Source of the DNA: an uncultured Oscillospiraceae bacterium
Lineage (GTDB): Bacteria; Bacillota; Clostridia; Oscillospirales; Acutalibacteraceae
Assembly (NCBI GenBank): GCA_900547445.1
Contig: URGJ01000021.1
Location: 1-27,496, forward strand
Length of the DNA: 27,496 bases
Reading direction: 5' to 3'
Under the pieces are notes generated by a model. That model saw only the letters and a program-made list of their open reading frames with translations. It was not told where the DNA came from and searched no databases. The position numbers and the translations under genes were made by a program. Positions 7,287-15,761 of this stretch are shown piece after piece; the stretch's first letter is position 1; each line of letters starts with the position of its first letter.

Positions 7287-8252
7287 ATGAAAAAAATAAT
7301 GTGCTGTGGACTTATAATACTCTCTTTTATGCTGATACTGCCGTTAAGCGTTATGAAAAAGCCCGAGGCGGAGGCGGCGGCAACCTCCGCTAAGGCGGTA
7401 AGTCCGCAAAAAGAGGTCTCCGATACAGGTATATTTAGAATTTCGGATTCTAAAACAGGCGCTGTGACTGAGATGAAGGCAAATGAATATATTTTTGGTG
7501 TAGTAGCCGCTGAAATGCCCGCGCTTTACAATGACGAAGCGTTAAAGGCTCAGGCGGTAGCGTCTTACACATTTGCCTGTTATCGGCGCACGGAAAACAC
7601 GGACAAGGAGTACGATCTTACTACAGATTTTAACACCGATCAAAGCTTTATTACCGAGGAAAAGGCGCGCGAGAAATGGGGCGACAAGGCGGACGAATAC
7701 TGCAATAAGCTTAAAAACGCGATAGAAGAGGTGGAAAATATAGCGGTAACCTATGACGGGAAACCTATTCTCGCTGTTTATCACGCGGTTTCGTCGGGCA
7801 AAACCGAGGACTGTAAAAATGTCTGGGGCGGAGATTATCCTTATCTGAAGGCGGCCGCAAGCCCCGGCGATACCCTCGCACCGGATTATATTTCCAAGGC
7901 AACCTTTTCAGTGGAAGAGGTTAAAAAGAAGCTTTCCGAAAAATGCGTAATTTCAGGCGAGCCTGCGAACTATTTTAAAAACCTAAAGCGCACCTCTTCG
8001 GGTACGGTAACAAGCGCAGAGGTATGCGGAAGTACTCTCAGCGGCAGCGAAATACGCGCGCTTTTTTCGCTTCGTTCCTCAAATTTCGAGGTTTCCTTTA
8101 AAGACGGCGAATTTTGCTTTACGGTATACGGCTACGGTCACGGGGTGGGAATGAGCCAGTACGGCGCCGATTATATGGCTAAGCAGGGCAGCGATTTTAA
8201 GGAAATTCTATTGCATTATTACAGCGGGTGTAAGGTAGAAAAGCTTTCTTAA
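7287..8252 (+). CDS. spoIID: Stage II sporulation protein D (SpoIID/LytB family)
   Basis: A 321-residue protein with an N-terminal signal anchor (about residues 4-23) and a SpoIID domain. AAEMPALYNDEALKAQAVASYTFA carries the candidate catalytic Glu76. DFNTDQSF, AVYHAVSSGKTED and the C-terminal GYGHGVGMSQYGADYMA are all standard. SpoIID is a membrane-anchored lytic transglycosylase that acts with SpoIIP and SpoIIM in septal peptidoglycan thinning during engulfment. AAGAAGG precedes the ATG. spoIIM and spoIIP are not in the window. In sporulators this gene is normally transcribed by sigma-E, but I could not place a matching promoter. Together with spoIIR near the right end, it marks the organism as a probable spore former. 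Confidence 0.9.
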   Translation: MKKIMCCGLIILSFMLILPLSVMKKPEAEAAATSAKAVSPQKEVSDTGIFRISDSKTGAVTEMKANEYIFGVVAAEMPALYNDEALKAQAVASYTFACYRRTENTDKEYDLTTDFNTDQSFITEEKAREKWGDKADEYCNKLKNAIEEVENIAVTYDGKPILAVYHAVSSGKTEDCKNVWGGDYPYLKAAASPGDTLAPDYISKATFSVEEVKKKLSEKCVISGEPANYFKNLKRTSSGTVTSAEVCGSTLSGSEIRALFSLRSSNFEVSFKDGEFCFTVYGYGHGVGMSQYGADYMAKQGSDFKEILLHYYSGCKVEKLS

Positions 8253-8327
8253 TTTACAATTTCTTAATACAATCGGAAAATATTTATTATATATTTAATA
8301 CAAAGAAAGTAAGGCGGGGAAGAAAAA

Positions 8328-9005
8328 GTGGAAAAGAAAAAAATACTTATTGCCGACGACGAGGAAAGAATTGTAAAGCTGGTTTCCGATTTTCTTAACG
8401 CCTCGGGATATGAGACGGTTTGCGCGGCGGACGGAAAAGAGGCGCTCGACATTTTTAACGCCGACAGCGGTATCGACCTTGCGATAATCGACATTATGAT
8501 GCCCGAGATCGACGGTTGGGCGGTAACCCGCGAAATACGTAAAAAAAGCGACCTGCCCATAATCATGCTTTCCGCCCGCGCGGAGGAGTTTGATTTGCTG
8601 ACAGGCTTTGAATCGGGAATAGACGAGTATGTTACAAAGCCTTTCTCGCCCGCGGTTTTGGTGAAAAGGGTAGACGCGCTTCTAAAACGCAGCTCGGGAC
8701 AACCCCTAAGCGAGGATAAGGTAAAAAAAGGACTTGTTATTGACAGCAACGCCTTTACGGCTTTTGTGAACGGCGTGCCGCTTGAGCTGACCCTTAAGGA
8801 ATTTGAACTATTGTCATATTTACATGAGAACTCGGGCAGGGTTCTTACCCGCGACCAGCTCCTTAACGCCATTTGGGGATATGATTATTTGGGGGATTCG
8901 AGGACGGTAGATTCCCACATTGCAAGGCTCCGCACAAAATTAGGGGATTACGGCTCCGCACACCTTAAAACTATTTACGGAATGGGGTATAAGCTTGAAG
9001 CTTAA
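8328..9005 (+). CDS. OmpR/PhoB-type response regulator
   Basis: A 225-residue protein with a receiver domain (residues 1-120) and a C-terminal winged helix (about 130-225). The receiver has the acidic pair Asp10-Asp11, phosphoacceptor Asp55 in IIDIMMPEIDG, switch residue Ser82 in MLSA and Lys104 in YVTKPFSP. The DNA-binding domain shows LTLKEFELLSYLHENSGRV, then RDQLLNAIWG and TVDSHIARLRTKLG. Translation starts at GTG 8328 with a purine-rich AAGGCGGGGA eight bases upstream. The kinase gene overlaps its last 11 nt. The regulated genes are unknown; no linked transporter or enzyme gene suggests a signal. Confidence 0.92.
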   Translation: MEKKKILIADDEERIVKLVSDFLNASGYETVCAADGKEALDIFNADSGIDLAIIDIMMPEIDGWAVTREIRKKSDLPIIMLSARAEEFDLLTGFESGIDEYVTKPFSPAVLVKRVDALLKRSSGQPLSEDKVKKGLVIDSNAFTAFVNGVPLELTLKEFELLSYLHENSGRVLTRDQLLNAIWGYDYLGDSRTVDSHIARLRTKLGDYGSAHLKTIYGMGYKLEA

Positions 9006-10464
9006 AGAGCTAAAGAATAAGCTTTGGTTTAATATCTTTATCCGAATAGCGGCGGTTTTCACCGCGTTTGTTTTGGTACTTTGCCTTTCAAACGTCGCAT
9101 TTTTGGTGAGGTTTTTCAGTCTAAAGGAAAAAAGGGCGCTTAAGGAGCAGCTCGGAGTTGTATGCGGGCTTAATTTTAAGGAGTCGCAGACGGTAGTGAA
9201 GACCCTGTCGGAGATTAACGAGAAGTATAATTTCGACATTGAGATTTACAATTCTTCGGGGCGGATACTTTACACCACTCACGGCAGTCAGATGATGGAC
9301 TACTTTTCGCTTAACAACGATAAGTTTATTATGACCCACGAGGAGCTTACACCCATAAAGAGCGAGCGGCTTTCGGGTGACGTAATATTTGAGACCGCCG
9401 TCCGCAGATTTGACCAAAATGAGTACCTTTTATGCCGTAAGCAGATAGGTGACAGCCTGTTCGCCGAGGTGCGTGTGCAAAAACAGCTGATTTCAAACTC
9501 CGCGTCGGTCGCAAACGAACTGATCGCGATAATTTCGGTGATCTGTTTCTTGCTTTCTATTATATGGGTGCTGAATTTTGCACGTAAGTTTTCATACCCA
9601 ATTGCCGAGATGAATGAAATCACAAAGGATATGGCCCGGCTTGATTTCAGCCGCAAGCTTACGGTGAACAGAAGTGATGAGATAGGTCAGCTGGCGGCAT
9701 CGGTAAACGGGCTTTCCGCCTCACTTAACACGGCGCTTACCGACCTTAATGAGACTAATGAAAGACTTCGTTCCGATATAGAACTTGAACGCCAGCTTGA
9801 CGTTATGCGGCGCGGCTTTGTAGCCAATGTCTCGCACGAGCTGAAAACCCCGATTTCAATAATCAGCGGTTACGCCGAGGGGCTTAAGCTTAATGTAAGC
9901 CCGGAATCCAAGGAGGAATACTGCAACACCATTATTGATGAAAGCCAGCGGATGAATAAGCTGGTGCTGAGCATCCTGGAGCTTTCGCGCTACGAATCGG
10001 GACAGATTCCGATAAATAAGGAAAGCTTCGACATTTCTTCGCTTTGTGCCGAGTGCCTTAACCGCATTTTTACAGGCAGAGATATTGAGACAGAAAATAA
10101 AATTCCCGACGGTACGGAAATTACCGCCGACCCGTTGCAGACCGAGCAGGTTTTAAAGGCGTATCTTGAAAACGCCGCCGCCCACACGCCGGACGGCGGA
10201 AAGGTATGGACAGAATGCGGAATCTCGGGCGATACGGTAAGGATTTCGGTTTTTAATACGGGAAGTCACGTTGACGAATCGGTTATGCCGCAGATATGGC
10301 AGAGTTTTTTCAGGGGGGACAAGTCCCACAAACGCGACAGCACCCGATTTGGCTTAGGGCTTTCCATTGTTTCGGCAATAATGAAACTGCATGGGCATAA
10401 ATGCGGCGTTTACAACACCGATTTCGGAGTTTGTTTTTGGTTTGAGGCGGACAAGAGCGTTTAA
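8995..10464 (+). CDS. Sensor histidine kinase, partner of the preceding regulator
   Basis: A 489-residue membrane kinase. Two membrane helices (about 14-38 and 175-196) enclose an extracytoplasmic sensor of about 135 residues, followed by HAMP (about 197-250), the dimerisation domain with phosphoacceptor His281 in FVANVSHELKTP, and an ATPase domain. The N box is LENAAAHTPDGG. The G1 region reads FNTGSHVDE in place of the usual DNGxGI, a variant shared by several clostridial kinases. G2 is FGLGLSIV. The start is TTG 8995, overlapping the regulator by 11 nt, with GGAATGGGG upstream; translational coupling is likely. The sensor domain contains no motif I can link to a ligand. Confidence 0.92.
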   Translation: MKLKELKNKLWFNIFIRIAAVFTAFVLVLCLSNVAFLVRFFSLKEKRALKEQLGVVCGLNFKESQTVVKTLSEINEKYNFDIEIYNSSGRILYTTHGSQMMDYFSLNNDKFIMTHEELTPIKSERLSGDVIFETAVRRFDQNEYLLCRKQIGDSLFAEVRVQKQLISNSASVANELIAIISVICFLLSIIWVLNFARKFSYPIAEMNEITKDMARLDFSRKLTVNRSDEIGQLAASVNGLSASLNTALTDLNETNERLRSDIELERQLDVMRRGFVANVSHELKTPISIISGYAEGLKLNVSPESKEEYCNTIIDESQRMNKLVLSILELSRYESGQIPINKESFDISSLCAECLNRIFTGRDIETENKIPDGTEITADPLQTEQVLKAYLENAAAHTPDGGKVWTECGISGDTVRISVFNTGSHVDESVMPQIWQSFFRGDKSHKRDSTRFGLGLSIVSAIMKLHGHKCGVYNTDFGVCFWFEADKSV

Positions 10465-10505
10465 ATGCCGTTGCGGGAATTATGTTTTGCTTTCAGAAAA
10501 AATGC

Positions 10506-10533
10506 TTGACTTTTCTTTTATATGTGTTATAAT
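10506..10533 (+). promoter_or_regulatory. Promoter of the rimP-nusA-infB operon
   Basis: TTGACT at 10506-10511 and a perfect TATAAT at 10528-10533 are 16 bp apart. The surrounding sequence closely resembles the rpmE promoter at 26876-26904. Transcription would begin just before the leader hairpin. Confidence 0.8.
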
Positions 10534-10551
10534 AATTCTATCATTTAGCAG

Positions 10552-10589
10552 AAAGGTGAGTGGGGCGACCCGCTCACTTTTGTTTTGCG
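10552..10589 (+). promoter_or_regulatory. Terminator-like leader hairpin upstream of rimP
   Basis: GTGAG-T-GGG (10556-10564) pairs with CCC-G-CTCAC (10569-10577), one T-G wobble included, closing a GCGA tetraloop (10565-10568). Flanking AAAG and TTTT can extend the stem. TTTTGTTTTG follows. This is the shape of an intrinsic terminator lying between the promoter and rimP, consistent with attenuation or NusA-dependent feedback, which is inference. Confidence 0.65.
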
Positions 10590-10610
10590 AGTCGCACGGA
10601 GGAATGATTA

Positions 10611-11063
10611 ATGGCAAATGCAGCCGAAAAGGTTTACGGTCTTATAAAGGAAACGGTCGAGGCTCAGGGTGTAAGCCTGTGGGACGTTCGCTTTTTAAAG
10701 GAGGGCGCGTCGTGGTACTTAAGGGTTTTTATCGACAAGCCCGAGGGGATCAGCATCGACGATTGCACAAACGTCTCCCACGCGATTGACCCGATTATCG
10801 ACGAGGCCGACCCAATCGATGTTTCCTACTTTTTGGAGGTCTGCTCACCCGGGACTGAACGTGAGCTTACAAGGCAGAGTCACTTTGAGGCTTGCGTCGG
10901 CAAAAGGGTAAAAATTAAATTGTATAAAGCCCTTGACGGCGTCAAAGAATTTACGGGTATACTTAAATCAGCGGCGGATACGGTTGTTATAAGGACCGAG
11001 AACACGGAGTATGAATTTGACTATAAGGACATCTCCAAAGCCCGTCTGTGCGATTTTGAATAA
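10611..11063 (+). CDS. rimP: Ribosome maturation factor RimP
   Basis: A 150-residue protein of normal RimP length. The N-terminal alpha/beta domain (about 1-78) contains the conserved GVSLWDVRFLKEG, LRVFIDKPEGISIDDC and EVCSPGTERELT segments; the C-terminal Sm-like barrel covers about 85-150. RimP binds the 30S subunit and assists its maturation. GGAGGA lies seven bases before the ATG. It is the first gene of the rimP-nusA-ylxR-ylxQ-infB-rbfA operon and sits behind the leader hairpin, so it is the first target of any attenuation. Confidence 0.93.
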   Translation: MANAAEKVYGLIKETVEAQGVSLWDVRFLKEGASWYLRVFIDKPEGISIDDCTNVSHAIDPIIDEADPIDVSYFLEVCSPGTERELTRQSHFEACVGKRVKIKLYKALDGVKEFTGILKSAADTVVIRTENTEYEFDYKDISKARLCDFE

Positions 11064-11100
11064 TAATAAATAAAACCTTTGTTTGGAGGAATTGAGAAAA

Positions 11101-12186
11101 ATGGCAGGTTCAAGAAAAGCGTCAAAGCCGAAGAACGACACTAAGGAGTTTTTTGAAGCACTGAAGCTTATGGAAGAGGAAAGAGGAATACCGCGGGAGT
11201 TTATAGCGGAGAAAATTGCCGATGCGATAGTTGTCGCGGCGCGCAAGGATTACGGAGGAAACGATATTGTTTCCTGTGTTATCGATACCGAAAATGAGGT
11301 CTTCAGCATTACCGCTCGCAAAACCGTGGTCGATGAGGTTTTAGACCCATATTCCGAAATTTCCAAGGAGGACGCGGCGGCAATCGACCCGAGCGCTATA
11401 GAAAACGGCTTTGTGGATATAAAGCTCGACCCCAAAAAGTTTGGCAGAGTAGTTGCTCAAAATTCCAAAAACAACTTCCGTCAGGGAGTAAGAGAGGCTG
11501 AAAGGGGACAGGTTTTAGCCGAATTCCAGAGCCATAACCGCGAGCTTGTAACGGCGGTTGTCGAGCGTATTGACCCGAAGACGGGCAACGCTATACTTAC
11601 TATCGGACATAATGAGGCTACCTTACCTAAGCTTGAACAGGTTCCCGATGAGGAGCTTCACGAGGGCGATCATATTAAGGTTTATGTGGTTGACGTTAAG
11701 GAGACCGACAGAGGAGCGAAAATTATGCTTTCCCGCACCCATCCGGGTCTTGTAAAGCGCCTTTTTGAAACCGAAGTGCCTGAAATATTCGACGGTACTA
11801 TCGAAATCAAATCGGTTTCCCGTCAGGCTGGATCGAGGACTAAAATCGCTGTGTGGTCGGAAAACAAGGAGATAGACGCGGTGGGCGCGTGTATAGGCCC
11901 GAGAGGCGCCCGAGTCAACAAAATTGTTGAGGAATTGGCGGGCGAGAAAATTGATATTGTAAAATACAGCGACGACCCGAAGGAATTTGTGGCAGAAGCG
12001 CTTTCTCCCGCAAAGGTGACTTCGGTTGAAATCGAAAGCGAGGAGCCCAGAGTTTGCAGGGCGAGCGTGCCCGAAGCACAGCTTTCTTTAGCCATAGGCA
12101 ACAAGGGTCAGAATGTAAGGCTTGCCGCAAAGCTTACGGGCTGGAAAATAGATATTCATCCCGAAAGCGGCTTTTTCGGAGAGTAG
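11101..12186 (+). CDS. nusA: Transcription termination/antitermination protein NusA
   Basis: A 361-residue NusA of the short Firmicute type. The N-terminal RNA-polymerase-binding domain covers about 1-125. An S1 domain follows (AVVERIDPKTGNAILTIG to IMLSRTHPGLV), then KH1 with ACIGPRGARVNKIV and KH2 with LAIGNKGQNVRLAAKLTGW. No acidic repeats are present after KH2, as expected outside proteobacteria. ATG 11101 is chosen over in-frame TTG codons at 11083 and 11092 because GGAGGA ends at 11090. NusA modulates pausing, termination and antitermination and could act on the hairpin in this operon's own leader. Confidence 0.95.
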   Translation: MAGSRKASKPKNDTKEFFEALKLMEEERGIPREFIAEKIADAIVVAARKDYGGNDIVSCVIDTENEVFSITARKTVVDEVLDPYSEISKEDAAAIDPSAIENGFVDIKLDPKKFGRVVAQNSKNNFRQGVREAERGQVLAEFQSHNRELVTAVVERIDPKTGNAILTIGHNEATLPKLEQVPDEELHEGDHIKVYVVDVKETDRGAKIMLSRTHPGLVKRLFETEVPEIFDGTIEIKSVSRQAGSRTKIAVWSENKEIDAVGACIGPRGARVNKIVEELAGEKIDIVKYSDDPKEFVAEALSPAKVTSVEIESEEPRVCRASVPEAQLSLAIGNKGQNVRLAAKLTGWKIDIHPESGFFGE

Positions 12187-12208
12187 TCGTGTGAGAGGAG
12201 CTTTTTAA

Positions 12209-12481
12209 ATGAGAGCTAAAAAAACGCCCGCGCGTATGTGTACCGCCTGCCGCGAGATGAAGCCTAAAAACGAGCTGATAAGAATAGTCAGGACTCCCGA
12301 GGGCGATATTAAGCTTGACCCCACGGGAAAGTTAGGCGGCAGAGGCGCGTATATCTGCAAATCGGCAGAGTGTCTCAGCAAAGCGATGAAATCGCGCGCT
12401 TTGTCAAGAGCCTTCGGAGTGGAGATACCCGAGGAGATTTTTGCCGAGCTTGAAAGGAAGCTTTCTGATGCAGGACGGTAA
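12209..12481 (+). CDS. ylxR: YlxR family RNA-binding-like protein
   Basis: A 90-residue DUF448 protein. RMCTACREMKPKNELIRIVR, GKLGGRGAYICKSAECL and RAFGVEIPEE are the family hallmarks. YlxR sits between nusA and infB in most Firmicutes and is basic and probably nucleic-acid-binding; roles in RNase P and in gene regulation have been proposed. GAGAGGAG precedes the ATG. The last 14 nt overlap the next gene. Confidence 0.9.
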   Translation: MRAKKTPARMCTACREMKPKNELIRIVRTPEGDIKLDPTGKLGGRGAYICKSAECLSKAMKSRALSRAFGVEIPEEIFAELERKLSDAGR

Positions 12482-12797
12482 GGCGCTTGCGCTTTTAGGT
12501 CTTGCGGCGAAGGCGGGCAGGCTGTCATATGGTATGGACGCGGCTTTAAAATCGATAAAAAGCGGTAAGGCATGCCTTGTAACAGCCGCGGGGGACGTAT
12601 CGCAAAAAAGCCGAAAAGAAGCCGCCTTTTTTGCCGAAAAAGGCTCTGTAAAGTTTTTAACGCTTGAAAGCTTTGACATAAAAACCGTGTCGGACGCTGT
12701 CGGCCGTAGGTGCGGGGTATTATCAATAAACGACAGCGGTTTTGCCGACGCTTTTTTAAAGGCGTACACCAGAGGAGGAAATGCTAATGACGAATAA
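12468..12797 (+). CDS. ylxQ: L7Ae-like ribosomal protein YlxQ
   Basis: A 109-residue L7Ae/L30e/Gadd45-fold protein. ALALLGLAAKAGRLSYGMDA and SGKACLVTAAGDVSQKS are characteristic; relatives bind kink-turn RNA. ATG 12468 (MQDGKAL) is chosen over an in-frame upstream codon because AAGGAAG lies just before it. It overlaps ylxR by 14 nt and infB by 11 nt, in the standard operon position. Confidence 0.88.
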   Translation: MQDGKALALLGLAAKAGRLSYGMDAALKSIKSGKACLVTAAGDVSQKSRKEAAFFAEKGSVKFLTLESFDIKTVSDAVGRRCGVLSINDSGFADAFLKAYTRGGNANDE

Positions 12798-15402
12798 ATA
12801 TAAGGTAAGCGATCTTGCAAAGGATTTTGGCTTAAGCTCAAAGGATATTATAGGTATTGTCGCAGAAAAAACCGGAGCTGCAAAAAAGAGCGGAGCCTCA
12901 CTTGACGAGACCGAAATCAGCATAGTTTTCACCGAGCTGTTAAACCGCGGCGAGGTTAAAAGTTTTGCGGATTATTTCGCCACGGGAGCGGAGTCGCGTG
13001 CGGCGGCTAAAAAGGCAAGAGAGGAAGAAAAGAACAAAAAGCTTGCCGAGCAGATGGCTATCTTGGAGCAGCTTAAAGCGGCGGCTATGGGCGAGGAAAA
13101 GCCTGATCCCGAAAAGAAACCTAAGGACGAAAATAAGGATACTGCAGAAAAGAAGCCCAAAAAGCAGGAAAAGCCCTTAGAGAAAGTTAAGTCCTCCGAG
13201 GAGAAGACTGAAAAATCAGAGAAAAAGGCGGAAAAATCCGAGGTTAAGAAGGCTGAAAAGCCTGCCTCGGAAGCTAAGCCTGCGCCTAAAAAGGCAGAAA
13301 GCGGCAAAAAGCCTGAAAAAACTGAAAAAGCGGACGGTAAGCCTGAGAAAAAGCACGGTGTTTCCGATCCGCAGCCCTTTGTTTCCAGAAAGAACGAGAA
13401 AAAGCCGGGAGAAGCGCCTAAGCGCGGTCCTGCAGAAATTCGTCATATAGACACAAGAACCTCCAATGTGAATATTGATAAATACAACGAAAAGTATGAA
13501 ATAATTGCTCCTGCAAATACTATGAAGGACAATTTTTCAAGAAAGCAGAAAATCAAGCAGAAATCGCAGGATTACCGCCGTCCGCAGGGAGCAAAGCGGG
13601 AAACTGAGGCGGACAAAATCCGCCGTATGCAGCTTGAGCGTATAAAGAAAACTCCGATAACAGTTACCGTAGGCGATGAAATTACGGTTGGCGAATTGGC
13701 CGCCGCCCTTAAAAAGACCGCCTCGGAGGTTATTAAGGTACTCTTGAAGCTTGGTATGATGGCGACGGTAAATCAGGTTATCGATTACGATACCGCCGAA
13801 ATTGTTGTTACCGAAATGGGCGCTAAGATTGAAAAGCAGGTTGTCGTCACCATTGAGGAGCAGATTATGGACGATACCGAGGACAACGCCGAGAACCTAA
13901 AGCCCAGAAGCCCTGTTGTGGTTGTTATGGGTCACGTTGACCACGGTAAGACCTCGTTGCTTGACGCTATACGTAACACCGCCGTAACAGATACCGAGGC
14001 GGGCGGAATTACCCAGCACATCGGCGCGTACAGGGTCAACTGCAAGGGTCAGGACATTACCTTCCTTGATACTCCGGGTCACGCGGCGTTTACCTCAATG
14101 CGTAAGCGCGGCGCCATGGCTACCGATATTGCGGTGCTGGTTGTAGCCGCGGACGACGGAATTATGCCTCAGACCATAGAGGCTATCAACCACGCTAAGG
14201 CGGCAAATGTTCAGATTATAGTTGCAATAAACAAGATGGATAAGCCCGAGGCTAATCCCGACAGGGTACTTGAACAGCTTACCGAACATGAGCTTGTTCC
14301 CGAAAAGTGGGGCGGAGATGTCATCTGCGTTCCCGTTTCAGCTAAAACACACGAGGGTATTGACAATTTGCTTGAAAGCATACTGCTGGTCGCTGAAATG
14401 ATGGAGCTTAAGGCAAACCCCGACAGACGGGCTAAGGGTATCGTTATTGAGGCGAGGCTCGATAAGGGCAGAGGACCTGTCGCTTCCCTGCTTGTTCAGA
14501 ACGGAACGCTTCATACGGGCGATATTATAGTCGCGGGCACGGCGGTCGGCAGAGTCCGCGTTATGGCAAACGAAAACGGCAGAGAGCTTAAGGCTGCGGG
14601 TCCGTCGGTACCCGTTGAAATTACGGGTCTTGCCGAGACGCCTAATGCGGGAGACGTATTCGACGCTGTTTCAGACGAGCGTCTTGCGCGCGAGCTTGTT
14701 GAGCAGAGAAAACAGAAGGCTAAGGAGGAGCTCTTTAACGCCAAGCAGAAAGTTACTCTTGACAACCTCTTTGACCAGTTAAGCGAGGGCGATCTTAAAG
14801 AACTCAATATAATTGTTAAAGCAGATGTTCAGGGAAGCGTTGAGGCTGTACGCGATAGCCTTGTAAAGCTTTCAAACGAAGAGGTAAAGGTAAACGTTAT
14901 ACACGGCGGAGTCGGTGCGATAAACGAGTCGGACGTAATGCTGGCTCAGACCTCGGGCGCTATTATCGTGGGTTTCAACGTACGTCCTGACGCGGTCGCA
15001 AAGACGACAGCGGAGCGTGACGGCGTTGATATGCGTATGTACCGCGTTATTTACGATTGCATTGAAGAGGTTAAGGCGGCAATGAAGGGTATGCTCGCTC
15101 CGAAGTACCGCGAGAATCAGCTCGGCACTGCGGAGGTTCGTACTGTTTATAAGATTTCAAACGTCGGAACGGTCGCGGGCTGCTATATTACAAACGGAAA
15201 GGTAACGCGTTCTTCTCAGATACGCGTTGTACGCGACGGTATAGTTATCTGCGAGGATAAGATTGATTCTCTGCGCCGCTTTAAGGATGACGTTAAGGAG
15301 GTAGCGCAGGGCTACGAATGCGGCATCGGTCTTGAAAAATTCGCCGACATCAAGGAAGGCGATATATTTGAAGCCTTTATTATGGAGGAGTACAGAGATT
15401 AA
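12787..15402 (+). CDS. infB: Translation initiation factor IF-2
   Basis: An 871-residue IF-2. An N-terminal IF2-N module (about 1-50) is followed by a long Lys/Glu/Pro/Ala-rich linker (about 80-240), a second IF2-N module (about 278-335), the G domain with GHVDHGKT at 382-389, DTPGHAAF and NKMDKPE, then the beta-barrel domain and the fMet-tRNA-binding C-terminus. IF-2 places initiator tRNA on the 30S subunit and promotes subunit joining. Two in-frame ATGs lie at 12781 and 12787; the second has the better distance to AGAGGAGG (12771-12778). The linker is strongly A-rich and low-complexity on the DNA level, normal for the family. Its stop overlaps the rbfA start by one base. Confidence 0.96.
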   Translation: MTNKYKVSDLAKDFGLSSKDIIGIVAEKTGAAKKSGASLDETEISIVFTELLNRGEVKSFADYFATGAESRAAAKKAREEEKNKKLAEQMAILEQLKAAAMGEEKPDPEKKPKDENKDTAEKKPKKQEKPLEKVKSSEEKTEKSEKKAEKSEVKKAEKPASEAKPAPKKAESGKKPEKTEKADGKPEKKHGVSDPQPFVSRKNEKKPGEAPKRGPAEIRHIDTRTSNVNIDKYNEKYEIIAPANTMKDNFSRKQKIKQKSQDYRRPQGAKRETEADKIRRMQLERIKKTPITVTVGDEITVGELAAALKKTASEVIKVLLKLGMMATVNQVIDYDTAEIVVTEMGAKIEKQVVVTIEEQIMDDTEDNAENLKPRSPVVVVMGHVDHGKTSLLDAIRNTAVTDTEAGGITQHIGAYRVNCKGQDITFLDTPGHAAFTSMRKRGAMATDIAVLVVAADDGIMPQTIEAINHAKAANVQIIVAINKMDKPEANPDRVLEQLTEHELVPEKWGGDVICVPVSAKTHEGIDNLLESILLVAEMMELKANPDRRAKGIVIEARLDKGRGPVASLLVQNGTLHTGDIIVAGTAVGRVRVMANENGRELKAAGPSVPVEITGLAETPNAGDVFDAVSDERLARELVEQRKQKAKEELFNAKQKVTLDNLFDQLSEGDLKELNIIVKADVQGSVEAVRDSLVKLSNEEVKVNVIHGGVGAINESDVMLAQTSGAIIVGFNVRPDAVAKTTAERDGVDMRMYRVIYDCIEEVKAAMKGMLAPKYRENQLGTAEVRTVYKISNVGTVAGCYITNGKVTRSSQIRVVRDGIVICEDKIDSLRRFKDDVKEVAQGYECGIGLEKFADIKEGDIFEAFIMEEYRD

Positions 15403-15761
15403 TGGCTGGTTACAAAATTAACCGTATTACATCCGATATAAAGCTTTGCCTGTCGGAGCTTTTGCGCGAGGTGAAGGACCCCAGAGTCAGTAAGCTTTTA
15501 AGCATTGTTAAGGTTGACGTTTCAAGCGACCTTTCCTATGCGACGGTATATATAAGCGCTATCGAGGGCTATGAGCAAACCGTAGCCTCGGTAAAGGCGC
15601 TCAAAGGAGCGGCGGGCTTTCTGCGCCGCGAATTGGGCGCGAGACTCTCGCTCAGAAAAGTGCCTGAGCTGCGCTTTGTAGCAGACGATTCGATAGAGCA
15701 GAGCGCGAATATCTCAAGAATTATCGAGTCCTTAAATGAGGAAAGAAAAAATGAAGAATAA
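15402..15761 (+). CDS. rbfA: Ribosome-binding factor A
   Basis: A 119-residue RbfA. It begins MAGYKINRITSDIKLCLSELL, with KDPRVSKLLSIVKVDVSSDLSYATVYIS and KVPELRFVADDSIEQS following, all standard for the KH-type 30S maturation factor. It starts in a TAATG overlap with infB and overlaps nrnA by 11 nt, so translation is probably coupled across all three. Confidence 0.94.
   Translation: MAGYKINRITSDIKLCLSELLREVKDPRVSKLLSIVKVDVSSDLSYATVYISAIEGYEQTVASVKALKGAAGFLRRELGARLSLRKVPELRFVADDSIEQSANISRIIESLNEERKNEE

Noticed and set aside
8264..8872. Minus-strand frame of about 200 codons opposite the response regulator
   Set aside because: Ser-rich translation typical of an antisense shadow; the plus-strand regulator is unmistakable.
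12972..13307. Ser/Phe-rich minus-strand frame and possible tandem repeats in infB
   Set aside because: Both are consequences of the Lys/Glu-rich linker of IF-2; the linker is low-complexity but shows no regular repeat unit.
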